Shown here one piece after another: positions 44,545-53,769 of a DNA stretch of 64,000 nt. The stretch's first letter is position 1. Every line of letters starts with the position of its first letter. The notes below the pieces were generated by a model. It was not told where the DNA came from and ran no database searches. It was given only the letters and a program-made list of their open reading frames with translations. Where the stretch lies: assembly GCF_019583405.1 (NCBI RefSeq), contig NZ_SZUU01000002.1:620001-684000 (forward strand), written 5' to 3'. Origin of the DNA: Bacteroides fragilis (GTDB taxonomy: Bacteria > Bacteroidota > Bacteroidia > Bacteroidales > Bacteroidaceae). A program made the position numbers and the translations under genes.

Positions 44545-46203
44545 ATGACAAGAGTCCCCTTCACGCAAAATTATCGCTGGCACTTGCCTCTATTACTTCT
44601 TGTGTTCTGCTGTTCTTTCTTTATAAACAATGGCGCAATCTTTGCAGACATCATGGAATCAAGAAACATTGTCACTGCACGCGAAATGGTATACGACCAT
44701 AACTGGCTGGTGCCTACCATGAACGGAGAGCTGCGACTGGAGAAGCCTCCACTTCCCACATGGATTGCTGCCGTGGTAGAAGTGATTTCGCCGGATAATC
44801 TTCCCTTGCAACGAGCCATGGCCGGACTTGCGGCCGTCATGTTAGTACTCTTTTTCTATAAGTTTGCTACGAAGCTGACCGGCAACCGAACCTATGCCCT
44901 GGTATCTTCCCTGATCTTGTGCACCTCTTATAATATCATTCTGATGGGACGTACAGCTACCTGGGACATTTATTGCCACGCATTCATGATGGGAGCTATT
45001 TATTATCTTTATCTTGCTTTGCGGCAAACTGCCTGCAAGTGGCCTCTTTTCATTGCCGCAGGCGTTTTTATGGGATTATCTTTCCTTGGCAAAGGGCCCG
45101 TATCTTTCTATGCCCTGCTTCTCCCGTTCATTTGTGCCTACCTCTTATTCTATCGCAGGGAAACAAGAATGAAAGGAAAATGGGCCGCACTCTTCACCAT
45201 GATCTTTATTTGCATCGTGCTCAGCACATGGTGGTATGCCTACACATACATCTGCCACCAGGAGATGGCATCCTATGTATTCCACAAAGAGTCTTCTTCC
45301 TGGAGTAACCACAACGTACGTTCCTGGTATTATTACTGGCAGTTTTTCCTGGAAACAGGAGTATGGTCGCTGCTGACACTGACAGCACTGATAGTGCCCT
45401 TCTGGAAAAAGCGGGTCGAAGCATCCAAAGAGTACATGTTCTGCCTGAGCTGGATGTTACTGATCCTTTTCTTCCTGTCGTTGCTCCCGGAAAAGAAGAC
45501 ACGCTATCTGCTTCCTATCTTATTACCGGCCGCACTGACCATGGGATACTTATTTGTATATTGGATTCAACAGGCTAAACAGAAAATGCCGCACCTGAAA
45601 GACAGAGTGATTTACCGGATAAATGCTTATTTGATTGTAGTGACTACATTGGCCCTTCCCGTTGCTCTCTACCTCTTCATGTACCGGGAAGGACGGATAG
45701 GTACAGGGATGTTCATATGGTTGACTGTATTATTCCTGACAGTAGCAGTTTGGCTATTCAGCTCTGCGCTCAAGCTCCGGCCTTTCTCTTTCCTGATGGG
45801 AGTCGTAGCGCTATTTGCTGTTGCCGAGTTGTTTGTAATGCCTTATATCGGAAGTTTTGTGAGTAACTCAGATCCCAAAAGCATCAGCGCTACCCAAGAA
45901 AACCCGGAGCTAAAAGCTCTGCCATTCTATCACAGCAAAGACGAAGTGCTACGCATCGAGTTGGTATACGAAGCACACAAGAAGATCGGAGACATGGATT
46001 TAACCAATAAAGAAGAGATTACAAAAGCCCTGCCGTTTGTTCTGATCTCACAGAAACCGGCGGAACAACTGATTCCGGATTCCATCCGAAAGGATTTAAG
46101 TCTTCGCTTTATCGATTGTTATGACAACAATCGCTGGGCAAAAGGGCACAAAAGATATGATAGCGTATTTATCAGCAATGTGACAATAGTCGACGAACGA
46201 TAA
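44545..46203 (+). CDS. GT39 (ArnT-like) membrane glycosyltransferase
   Basis: 552 residues with about 12 membrane helices. The first periplasmic loop has the GT39/GT83 pattern 'FADIMESRNIVTAREMVYDHNWLVPTMNGELRLEKPPLPTWIAAV' (about 34-78), with the conserved D/E pair and KPPLxxW. These enzymes move a sugar from a polyprenyl-phosphate carrier to lipid A, a glycan or a protein on the periplasmic side. The C-terminal 120 residues form a soluble domain ('ENPELKALPFYHSKDEVLRIELVYEAHK'). A second GT39 gene lies at 61560-63113. Confidence 0.85.
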   Translation: MTRVPFTQNYRWHLPLLLLVFCCSFFINNGAIFADIMESRNIVTAREMVYDHNWLVPTMNGELRLEKPPLPTWIAAVVEVISPDNLPLQRAMAGLAAVMLVLFFYKFATKLTGNRTYALVSSLILCTSYNIILMGRTATWDIYCHAFMMGAIYYLYLALRQTACKWPLFIAAGVFMGLSFLGKGPVSFYALLLPFICAYLLFYRRETRMKGKWAALFTMIFICIVLSTWWYAYTYICHQEMASYVFHKESSSWSNHNVRSWYYYWQFFLETGVWSLLTLTALIVPFWKKRVEASKEYMFCLSWMLLILFFLSLLPEKKTRYLLPILLPAALTMGYLFVYWIQQAKQKMPHLKDRVIYRINAYLIVVTTLALPVALYLFMYREGRIGTGMFIWLTVLFLTVAVWLFSSALKLRPFSFLMGVVALFAVAELFVMPYIGSFVSNSDPKSISATQENPELKALPFYHSKDEVLRIELVYEAHKKIGDMDLTNKEEITKALPFVLISQKPAEQLIPDSIRKDLSLRFIDCYDNNRWAKGHKRYDSVFISNVTIVDER

Positions 46204-46220
46204 AGACGGACGATGAAAGG

Positions 46221-46262
46221 GTGTCGAGACTTCACCGCAGAGGGCACAGAGTGACACTGAGT
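46221..46262 (+). repeat. Left arm of 42-nt inverted repeat flanking the IS
   Basis: Its reverse complement matches 48010-48051 at 38 of 42 positions. It contains the CACCGCAGAGGGCACAGAGT motif. Confidence 0.75.
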
Positions 46263-46274
46263 AAGTTTTAAGTC

Positions 46275-47989
46275 GGGATATTCAGTAAATGTCCGTATTT
46301 CTTATAAATTAAGAGAACAGTTTTACTTTACGTGAGCTTTTCTCTTAATTTTTTCCTGTAAAGTCTCCAGTCTTCTATCTTTTTTATAGAATATTATTTA
46401 CATATTCTTATATTTTCTCCCCAACGGTACATTATGTATATGTCTTTTTAGGGGAAGTTAAAAACCTCTCCTGTTTTCCTTTTGTTATTTTAGTCTGATT
46501 ATGCAGCCGCTCTTTTTTTCTTTTCAACCTTTTCTATCATGCATACTGCATTGGCCGTATGTATTCCAAAGAAAATCCAAAGCATTTCCGTTTTCCTGTT
46601 TCTAGCTTTAATTCTGGCCAGTGAGTAATGTTGTTTCTGCGTTCCAAAACTTCCTTCCAGGCGGGTCGCTCTTTCACGGCTGAGTTCCGACCGTAAGATC
46701 TTCCGAAGTGGCTCATCTTTGGACGCTCTGCCCTTACGCTTAAAGGAAGTACTTATATGATATTTAGTACAAAATTTCCGGTTGGCATTATTAGCATAGA
46801 TTGAATCCGCTGCAAGCGCCTTAACCCTAACCCCGGTCAGTTGTTGTTGCAGATGAATACAGTCTTTCAAATGTACTCCTTCGTTAAAAGCCTTAAAGGA
46901 GATATGTTCAATAAAGGAGATTCCATCTATCTGTATATTGTTGACTTTGGCTCCGAATTCAACGGATTTGGTTTCCTTGCCTCTGATAATGGGGCGAAGG
47001 TAATGCCGGTCGATACTCACAATACGGTTGGGCACTTTTTTGCCTGCAAATAAATTCTTCCCTTGCTCAAGGACCGTCCGTATGACCGAGAAACGTCTTT
47101 GGTAATCAGAGGATAGTGTAAGCCTGTGCCTGTAGGATAAATGAAGCTGCTCCAGCTGGTCCAGTAACTTTTCCAATAACTGAAGTAGTCTGCGTTTAAT
47201 CATACGGGTCTGTGATTTCCTGCGTTTACGCAGTTTGCTAGAAGCAAGGTAGGCACGGCTTACATCAAGATACTTGTTACGGGGACGTTGCATGTGCAAT
47301 GTCCGGCAATGTTTGCACAGATGACGATGAAGCCATACAATACCTTCCCATAAGAGTTTGACATCAGTAGGAAAGCGCAGATGACTTTCATAACAGGTGG
47401 CATCGGTCATACAGACATGAAGGTTCTCAAGATAAGGTTTCCAATGCTCTGCCAAAATAAGCTGGAGGGACTCAATATCAAGGCGAGCCGCTAGTTCCTG
47501 ACGAATCGCACTAACGATTTTAGGATTGGTTAGCGGATGAAGCGGATCGATCTGAACACCACAAAATAACTGGTAATGAATATTACCGTTTAAATGGTCA
47601 ATCAGTTGTGAATCGGAAAAGTTGGTATAAGACTTCAAGACCATCAAGGCTATTTTACCTTCGGGAGAAAAATAACTTTTACGCCCCAAAGCAGAGGACT
47701 TCAAATGCATTTGTCGGGCCAGTTCCGAGAAAGGGAATAAAGAATGGAGGCGACCTAATTCACTCGTTGCAAAACTTTGACGATATTTTTTAAGCATATC
47801 GAACTCACTAAAACCTAAACAAGGTTCGATTTCTGATATTTTTTGTATCTTTACCATGTGTTTTTATTTTAGATTACCCCCGTTTTGGCCGTCAAACCGT
47901 TTTTTAGGGGGAATGCTTAAAGATACAAAAAAGGCAACTAACTCGCAATGAATTAGTTGCCTTAAATTTTCTTATTTTAGGAATATCCC
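46275..47989 (-). mobile_element. IS1182-like insertion sequence
   Basis: About 1.7 kb with one transposase gene. Candidate ends are GGGATATTC at 46275-46283 and its complement at 47981-47989. Inside, terminators guard both ends: 46307-46317 / 46340-46350 (11-bp perfect stem plus T run) and 47931-47941 / 47953-47963 (AAGGCAACTAA stem). No clear short target duplication is visible. The element lies between the arms of a 42-nt inverted repeat, as expected for a family that inserts into hairpins. The exact ends are provisional. Confidence 0.6.
46499..47857 (-). CDS. IS1182/IS5-group transposase
   Basis: 452 residues, apparently intact. The N-terminal DUF772-like helix-turn-helix region ('FSPEGKIALMVLKSYTNFSDSQLIDHLNGNIHYQLFCGV') spans about 62-100. 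The first catalytic Asp is in 'CMTDATCYESHLRFPTDVKLL' (about 148-168), the second likely in 'VKALAADSIYANNANRKFC', and the final Glu in 'ERATRLEGSFGTQKQHYSLARIKARNRKTEMLWIFFGIHTANAV' (about 400-440). This is a DDE enzyme of the DUF1703-free IS1182 type. It should be able to move its own element. Confidence 0.8.
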   Translation of the reverse strand: MVKIQKISEIEPCLGFSEFDMLKKYRQSFATSELGRLHSLFPFSELARQMHLKSSALGRKSYFSPEGKIALMVLKSYTNFSDSQLIDHLNGNIHYQLFCGVQIDPLHPLTNPKIVSAIRQELAARLDIESLQLILAEHWKPYLENLHVCMTDATCYESHLRFPTDVKLLWEGIVWLHRHLCKHCRTLHMQRPRNKYLDVSRAYLASSKLRKRRKSQTRMIKRRLLQLLEKLLDQLEQLHLSYRHRLTLSSDYQRRFSVIRTVLEQGKNLFAGKKVPNRIVSIDRHYLRPIIRGKETKSVEFGAKVNNIQIDGISFIEHISFKAFNEGVHLKDCIHLQQQLTGVRVKALAADSIYANNANRKFCTKYHISTSFKRKGRASKDEPLRKILRSELSRERATRLEGSFGTQKQHYSLARIKARNRKTEMLWIFFGIHTANAVCMIEKVEKKKRAAA

Positions 47990-48009
47990 TGATTATCAAT
48001 AAAAAAAAA

Positions 48010-48051
48010 ACTCTGTGTTACTCTGTGCCCTCTGTGGTGAAGTTTCGACAC
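48010..48051 (-). repeat. Right arm of 42-nt inverted repeat flanking the IS
   Basis: Pairs with 46221-46262 at 38 of 42 positions. It lies 10 nt before the stop of the AlkD-like gene. Confidence 0.75.
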
Positions 48052-48061
48052 AACCTTATCG

Positions 48062-48724
48062 TTAATCGCTAATTTCCTCTCTCACCATCGTATACAGCAT
48101 CTGTTCCGCTTCTTTATCAGAGTTGGCCATGCCTTCTACCAGGCGACATACCTGGAAAGCATGTTCTTCACTATGCTGCATATACTTACGGATAGCAAGC
48201 ATTGCCGCATTACGGACATGATAACTTCCCGATTGTACGGCACAAATCGCCTGATCGAGCAATTCACCCGCAGGGCGTTCGGCCATATCTCCCTTTTTCA
48301 TCAACAGACGGGCTATGGTAAGGAAGCCACAAACTTGTGTATATTCCGCCTCGTCCGCAATCCACTGGAAAGTTTTCGCCGGGGCATAAGGCAGGTTTTG
48401 AAACAGATTCATACACGTAAGTTCTGCTATCTCAATATTGCGGATATCCTCTACCCAGATATCAGCTATCTCGGAAAAGAAGGTATCTATCGGCTGCAAT
48501 AAACCTGCCAGAATCTTACACTCGCGGATATTCTCTTTCCACAAGGCTTGTGCCAAGTCATGGTTCTTCTCATAAGCAGCGGCGATGCTCTTGATACGGG
48601 GCAACTCAACACCAAAGTTCAGTTTATAGTCCAGCCCCTTCTCACGCATGCTTTGTGACACAACTCCGTTCATAGAGAGACGGAGCTGTGTTTTAATATC
48701 TTTCAATTGTTCTTTTACATCCAT
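48062..48724 (-). CDS. DNA alkylation repair protein, AlkD-like HEAT-repeat family
   Basis: 220 residues, all helical. The pattern 'DYKLNFGVELPRIKSIAAAY', 'ALWKENIRECKILAGLLQP', 'IADIWVEDIRNIEIAELTCMNLFQNL' and 'ALxxAAFQWIADEAEYTQVCGFLTIARLLMKKG' matches the HEAT-like repeats of AlkC/AlkD proteins (PF08713). The family includes glycosylases for N3- and N7-alkylpurines, but many members lack the catalytic residues. I see W-x-x-x-x-x-R in the expected repeat and cannot judge catalysis. It starts 4 nt after the M49 peptidase stop (opposite reading order: peptidase gene is upstream), so they form an operon. Confidence 0.7.
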   Translation of the reverse strand: MDVKEQLKDIKTQLRLSMNGVVSQSMREKGLDYKLNFGVELPRIKSIAAAYEKNHDLAQALWKENIRECKILAGLLQPIDTFFSEIADIWVEDIRNIEIAELTCMNLFQNLPYAPAKTFQWIADEAEYTQVCGFLTIARLLMKKGDMAERPAGELLDQAICAVQSGSYHVRNAAMLAIRKYMQHSEEHAFQVCRLVEGMANSDKEAEQMLYTMVREEISD

Positions 48725-48727
48725 GGG

Positions 48728-50779
48728 TTAATCGTTTACAGAAGGCAGCGGCGAATAGTCCTTGCTATAACGCAGCATCTGTTCGGCATAGCCTTCATCA
48801 TAGGTTACTTTTACATCAATTATATTTCCTTTCTCGTCGGTTACCGCATCGTATCTTGGATTCACGAATCCTTTATAAGGCGCCAGATTCAGTTTCTTAT
48901 AGCGGGCCAATACTTCGGAGTGAAGTTCGGGGTCTACTTTTACGGCATAGGTTTCTACCAGCGAACGGGCTGCTGCAAAGTCTCCGGTCGACTTGATGCG
49001 CTGTATCTCGGCCAGCAATTCGCCAAAGAGATGACGAAGTTTCTGATAGTCGTTCACCACGACGTAAGTCTTACCATCTTTCTGCACCATCTCCACCACC
49101 TTATCGGCCTTACCCTTCTCAAACACCCAACGGGCAATGATCTGGCGGTTGCGCATGTGAGCCTCTTCAACACTGTTGCCCGGTTCGATACGCACCAACT
49201 GGGTCATCAGGCCATTCATCAGATAGGTATAGTATTCGGCCTTGTAAGCCTCTTCAGCCGGCACCAAGCCCAATTCCAGCAATTTAGGATCGGCTACATA
49301 GTAAAGTCCGAACAGATCGGCACGTGCCTCCTCTATTGTAGAACCATAGGCTTTCAAGGCATCCGGATCAACTCCCGGAAGTAATTTTCCGGAACCGTGA
49401 CCCAGGCATTCGTGCAAGTCGGTATGCAATTCTCCTGTCAGATCACCATATTTATCGATCAATTGCTTTTCTGTATCACTGTACACAAACTCTTCGTTGA
49501 ATCCGTTTCCATGAGCCGCTTTGTTATAAGCGTCGGTGATATTCCCGATAGTGACCGACTTGGAACCGTGATGGCTGCGAATCCAGTTAGAGTTAGGCAA
49601 GTTGATTCCGATGGCCGTCGCCGGATATAAGTCTCCGCCAAGAATGGCAGCAGTAATCACTTTGGCAGTCACCCCTTTCACCCTTTCTTTCTTAAATTGC
49701 TTGTCCACTGGAGAATGATCTTCGAACCATTGGGCATTGCCGCTTATCAGTTCAGTACGGCGCGTAGCCTCCAGGTCTTTAAAGTTCACGATGGACTCCC
49801 AGCTGGCCTTCATCCCGAGCGGATCGCCGTAAGTTTCAGTAAATCCGTTTGTAAAGTCAATACGTGAATTCAGATCTTTCACCCAAAGGATGGCATATTC
49901 GTCAAACGTCTTCAAGTCACCGGTCTCGTAGTATTCAATCAGCTTACCGATAGCAGCCTTCTGGGCTTCGTCTTCTGCCACCCCTTCAGCTTTCTTCAGC
50001 CAATACACAATCTTTTCGATGGCCTGTGTATAAAGTCCTCCTACTTTCCATACCTTCTCGACGATCTTTCCGTTCTCTTTAACCAGGCGGCTGTTCAGTC
50101 CGTAAGAGACAGGGGTTTCATCTTTGGGGTCCTTCATCGCATTATAGAAATCCTCAGCTTCCTGCTGGGTGACCCCGTCATAGTAATTGCTGGCCGAAGT
50201 CAGCACCAAGTCTTCGCCGTCCGCCTGATTCACTCGCTTAGGCATCACCTTCGGATCAAAAATAACGGGTGACAGCTCCTCAAACAGTTGTTCTACCGTC
50301 TGTCCTTGAGCCAACGGAAGCCCGGAAGCATCTACACTGAGCAATGCTTGTTTCAGAAACTCCGGCGTAAAGCCCGGAACAAATTTCTCCGAACCATAAT
50401 GGTGATGAATACCGTTTGAGAACCATACGCGTTTCAGATAGGTGGTCAGATTCATGAAGTCCGGGCTGTTTCTGTCACCGGCATAATCCGTATAGATCGT
50501 CTCAAGCGCCCGACGGATGGTAAGATTGTACTTTCCGTTCTGATCAAACAGAATATCTCTTCCTTCCAACGCAGCCTGAGTCAGATAATATACCAACTCT
50601 TTCTGCTTGAGAGTTAAATTCTCAAATCCGGGTACGCGATAGCGTAATATCTGTAAGTCTGCAAATTGTTCCACTGTATATTTAAAATTATCTGCCTCAG
50701 CAGTGTTTGTTTTTTTAGCTCCGCCGCAAGATGTCAACAAGATTACGGCTGCAGCCATCGAAATTAAATGTTTCTTCAT
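48728..50779 (-). CDS. Dipeptidyl-peptidase III family (M49) zinc peptidase
   Basis: 683 residues. The lipoprotein signal is MKKHLISMAAAVILLTSC (Cys 18). The M49 zinc site 'HECLGHGSGKLLPGVD' (around residue 450) is followed by 'STIEEARADLFGLYYVADPKLLELG' (EEARADL, around 480-486), giving the third zinc ligand. Upstream, 'NLPNSNWIRSHHGSKSVTIGNI' and 'EEFVYSD' are family features. DPP III removes dipeptides from peptide N-termini. Eukaryotic forms are cytosolic; the signal here puts this one in the periplasm or outer membrane. The AlkD-like gene follows by 3 nt. Confidence 0.92.
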   Translation of the reverse strand: MKKHLISMAAAVILLTSCGGAKKTNTAEADNFKYTVEQFADLQILRYRVPGFENLTLKQKELVYYLTQAALEGRDILFDQNGKYNLTIRRALETIYTDYAGDRNSPDFMNLTTYLKRVWFSNGIHHHYGSEKFVPGFTPEFLKQALLSVDASGLPLAQGQTVEQLFEELSPVIFDPKVMPKRVNQADGEDLVLTSASNYYDGVTQQEAEDFYNAMKDPKDETPVSYGLNSRLVKENGKIVEKVWKVGGLYTQAIEKIVYWLKKAEGVAEDEAQKAAIGKLIEYYETGDLKTFDEYAILWVKDLNSRIDFTNGFTETYGDPLGMKASWESIVNFKDLEATRRTELISGNAQWFEDHSPVDKQFKKERVKGVTAKVITAAILGGDLYPATAIGINLPNSNWIRSHHGSKSVTIGNITDAYNKAAHGNGFNEEFVYSDTEKQLIDKYGDLTGELHTDLHECLGHGSGKLLPGVDPDALKAYGSTIEEARADLFGLYYVADPKLLELGLVPAEEAYKAEYYTYLMNGLMTQLVRIEPGNSVEEAHMRNRQIIARWVFEKGKADKVVEMVQKDGKTYVVVNDYQKLRHLFGELLAEIQRIKSTGDFAAARSLVETYAVKVDPELHSEVLARYKKLNLAPYKGFVNPRYDAVTDEKGNIIDVKVTYDEGYAEQMLRYSKDYSPLPSVND

Positions 50780-50805
50780 ACTTTAGACATTGTGGTTATA
50801 AAACA

Positions 50806-50850
50806 AAAAAGGAAATATCTCAAAGACATAGCCTGAGATAATTCCTTTTT
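50806..50850. terminator. Terminator of the AraC-type gene
   Basis: 17-nt arms 50806-50822 and 50834-50850 (AAAAAGGAA.TATCTCA) pair at 16 positions. T runs lie on both sides, 22 nt past the stop of the minus-strand regulator and upstream of the M49 gene. Confidence 0.8.
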
Positions 50851-50871
50851 ATTCCGTTTCAAGAAATGCAA

Positions 50872-51336
50872 TTATTTCTTTTTTTCTGCGTGTTTTTTAC
50901 GATATCCGTTGGGTGTTTCACCTACGTTTTTATAAAATGCAGCGTAAAAAGACTGACGGTTAGCGAAACCAACCATCGCACTGATTTCCTCTACATTCTT
51001 GTCGGCATATCTTTTATCCGTCAACAAGTGCAAAGCATCTTTTACTCTGTACTCGTTCAGCAGGCAAGAATAGTTCATACCAAAGCGAGAATTAACTACA
51101 GCCGAAAGATAACGGGTATTGGTTTTCAGTTCCTTTGCCAAATCTTTAGCCGAATAGTCAGGGTCTCTGTACTTCTTCTGTACAACAATAATATTCAAGA
51201 TCCTGTCGTACAACTCATCCGCCAATTCCGGTCTGATTAAAGACCGATAAGCAGCTTTCTTTTCTTTTTTCTCCCTTAGATTGTAAGGGCGTTTTTTAGG
51301 AGTTTCTTCCTGGGTTTTGTTTTCTAAATCACTCAT
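50872..51336 (-). CDS. AraC-type helix-turn-helix regulator
   Basis: 154 residues: a basic N-terminus (TQEETPKKRPYNLREKKEKKAAYRSL) and then a double HTH AraC domain (about 45-145): 'YDRILNIIVVQKKYRDPDYSAKDLAKELKTNTRYLSAVVNSRFGMNYSCLLNEYRVKDALHLL' and 'EEISAMVGFANRQSFYAAFYKNVGETPNGYRK'. There is no sensor domain, so it may work constitutively or with a partner. Orphan AraC genes of this kind are common in Bacteroides. Its target is unknown. Confidence 0.88.
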   Translation of the reverse strand: MSDLENKTQEETPKKRPYNLREKKEKKAAYRSLIRPELADELYDRILNIIVVQKKYRDPDYSAKDLAKELKTNTRYLSAVVNSRFGMNYSCLLNEYRVKDALHLLTDKRYADKNVEEISAMVGFANRQSFYAAFYKNVGETPNGYRKKHAEKKK

Positions 51337-51535
51337 TGAATTAACTGGTTAGGGTTTGTTTTTAAATATCACTATTAATTTGTAACTTTAGATGTCACAA
51401 ATTTCATACATTATTTTGATATACACAACTTTTTCGTATATATTTTTGATATAAAAACAATCAAAATCATCGAAAAGTAGGTAAAAAGGGACGTTAATAA
51501 GGATTTTTAACTTTTAGTAACCCGAAAATAAAGCG

Positions 51536-51543
51536 TACCTTTG
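51536..51543 (+). promoter_or_regulatory. Bacteroides -7 box directly before recQ
   Basis: TACCTTTG (perfect TAnnTTTG) with TTTA at 20-nt spacing upstream. It lies only 8 nt before the ATG at 51552, which would give almost no leader. Translation from the next ATG at 51567 would leave about 15-20 nt. Confidence 0.6.
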
Positions 51544-51551
51544 CCCAAAAG

Positions 51552-53375
51552 ATGAACGAAAAATATCAAATGATACAAACCCTCAAAACTTATTTCGGTT
51601 ATGATAGCTTCCGTCCTTTGCAGGAAGAAATCATCCACAACCTGATAAGCAAAAGAGACGCATTGGTTCTGATGCCCACGGGGGGAGGCAAATCAATCTG
51701 TTATCAGCTTCCGGCCTTGCTGATGGAAGGCACTGCAATTGTTATTTCACCTCTTATTTCACTGATGAAGGATCAGGTAGAATCTCTCTGTGCCAATGGA
51801 ATACCGGCGGGTGCACTGAACAGCAGCAACGACGAATCCGAAAATGCCAACTTACGCAGGGCCTGTATCTCAGGCAGGCTCAAGCTGCTCTACATATCAC
51901 CGGAGAAACTGCTCTCCGAAGCCGACTATCTGTTAAGGGACATGACCATCTCACTGTTTGCAGTAGACGAAGCACACTGTATTTCGCAATGGGGACACGA
52001 TTTCCGCCCGGAATATGCCCGAATGGGATTCTTACGTACTCAATTCCCCGATGTCCCCATGATTGCACTGACCGCTACGGCAGATAAGATCACAAGGGAA
52101 GACATTGTCCGCCAACTGCAACTGAATCAGCCGGAAATATTCATTTCATCATTCGACCGCCCCAACCTGAGCCTGTCTGTAAAAAGAGGCTACCAACCCA
52201 AGGAGAAGAGCAAAACCATCGTAGACTTCATCGCCCGCCACCGGGGTGAAAGCGGAATCATTTACTGCATGAGCCGTAGTAAAACTGAAACAGTGGCACA
52301 GATGTTGCAAAAGCATGGCATCCGTTGTGGCGTTTACCATGCCGGATTGTCTGCCCGCCAACGGGACGAGGCACAAGACGACTTTATCAACGACCGGATC
52401 GAAGTGGTATGTGCCACCATCGCTTTTGGGATGGGCATCGACAAATCGAATGTCAGGTGGGTGATACATTATAACCTGCCGAAAAGCATCGAAAGTTTTT
52501 ACCAGGAAATCGGCCGCGCGGGACGTGACGGTATGCCCAGCGATACGATTTTATTCTATTCATTGGGCGATCTGATTTTGCTGACAAAGTTTGCAACAGA
52601 AAGCAACCAGCAGAATATCAATCTGGAAAAATTAAACCGGATGCAGCAATACGCCGAAGCCGACATCTGCCGGCGACGTATCTTATTGAGCTATTTCGGC
52701 GAAACGACTGCTGAAGATTGCGGCAACTGCGATGTATGCCGCAATCCACCCGAGCGCTTCGACGGAACTGTCATCGTTCAAAAAGCCTTAAGCGCCATAG
52801 CTCGGACCAACCAACAGGCAGGCATAACCCTCCTGATAGATATCCTGAGAGGGAACCCGACTGCTGAAATCACCGAAAAAGCTTATACGGGGCTGAAAAC
52901 GTTTGGAGCCGGAAGAGAAATCCCGGCGCGCGACTGGCAGGACTATTTGTTGCAAATGCTGCAAATGGGATACTTTGAGATAGCCTATAACGAGAACAAT
53001 CACCTGAAAATAACAAAGAGCGGAAGTGACGTCCTTTTTGGCCGTGAGAGGGCAATGCTGGTTGTCATCCGGAGAGAAGAGCCTGCTACCGCCAGAAAGA
53101 GAAGAAAGACCGTAAACGTCCATGCACAGGCATGGGACGGAGAAAGCAGAAGCAAGGAAGAAGACCTCTTCGAGGCCTTGCGCGCGTTGCGCAAGCAACT
53201 GGCCGACCAGGAAGCACTCCCGGCATACATCGTGTTATCGGACAAAGTGCTGCACCTGCTCTGCCTGTCGCGTCCCACAACCGTCGAAGCATTCGGCAAC
53301 ATCAATGGGATTGGCGAATATAAAAAGAAAAAATATGGAAAAGAATTTGTCGCGCTGATCCGCCAGTTTATATGA
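51552..53375 (+). CDS. recQ: ATP-dependent DNA helicase RecQ
   Basis: 607 residues. Motif 0 is 'YFGYDSFRPLQEEII'. Walker A is 'LMPTGGGKSICYQLPAL' (around 45). The DEAH box is 'FAVDEAHCISQWGHDFRPEY' (about 139-158), followed by 'ALTATAD' and motif VI 'QEIGRAGRDGMPSD'. The RQC zinc site is 'CRRRILLSYFGETTAEDCGNCDVC'. An HRDC domain lies at the C-terminus ('LFEALRALRKQLADQEALPAYIVLSDKVLHLL', about 538-605). It is a 3'-5' helicase for recombination repair. The -7 box sits so close that the ATG at 51567 (MIQTLKTYFGYDSF) may be the real start. Confidence 0.95.
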   Translation: MNEKYQMIQTLKTYFGYDSFRPLQEEIIHNLISKRDALVLMPTGGGKSICYQLPALLMEGTAIVISPLISLMKDQVESLCANGIPAGALNSSNDESENANLRRACISGRLKLLYISPEKLLSEADYLLRDMTISLFAVDEAHCISQWGHDFRPEYARMGFLRTQFPDVPMIALTATADKITREDIVRQLQLNQPEIFISSFDRPNLSLSVKRGYQPKEKSKTIVDFIARHRGESGIIYCMSRSKTETVAQMLQKHGIRCGVYHAGLSARQRDEAQDDFINDRIEVVCATIAFGMGIDKSNVRWVIHYNLPKSIESFYQEIGRAGRDGMPSDTILFYSLGDLILLTKFATESNQQNINLEKLNRMQQYAEADICRRRILLSYFGETTAEDCGNCDVCRNPPERFDGTVIVQKALSAIARTNQQAGITLLIDILRGNPTAEITEKAYTGLKTFGAGREIPARDWQDYLLQMLQMGYFEIAYNENNHLKITKSGSDVLFGRERAMLVVIRREEPATARKRRKTVNVHAQAWDGESRSKEEDLFEALRALRKQLADQEALPAYIVLSDKVLHLLCLSRPTTVEAFGNINGIGEYKKKKYGKEFVALIRQFI

Positions 53376-53769
53376 CCGGAAGAGAAACCGCAACCGGATT
53401 TTGTCAAGAGCTGTTTTATGTTTTATTAACCGGGCAGAGCGCCGGCCGATAACAATAAGAGATATTTTCATAACACATATTGTAATGCACCGGAACAAAG
53501 CTTCATTTGGGACGGAAGATAGTGTCTGTTCGAATCAGAGCAACCGTCTGTTTGGGTTGAAAAGCCGAGCTTTTATCATCCGAAAGCCGGACTTCTCCCC
53601 ACATACACTGGCGTTCCATGCCGAAAAGCAGAAGAGGCATAAAAAAAGGGAAAAGCTTTCAACTTCTCCCTTCTATCGTATTTTAATCTGAATATAGTTT
53701 ATGATTACGCTTACAAAGATACGATAATCAACAGCAAAAGTCAAGCTTCCGGACTATTATTTTCCGAAA
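53376..53769. other. Intergenic region between convergent recQ and TPR genes
   Basis: 394 bp. A 96-codon plus-strand frame (53401-53691) has no family features and is not called. Arms 53646-53655 and 53663-53672 (AAGGGAAAAG / CTTCTCCCTT) form a hairpin with a T run in the minus direction, suitable to end the TPR gene transcript about 100 nt past its stop. Confidence 0.55.

Noticed and set aside
53401..53691. 96-codon frame after recQ
   Set aside because: Basic random-looking translation that runs through a terminator-like hairpin.
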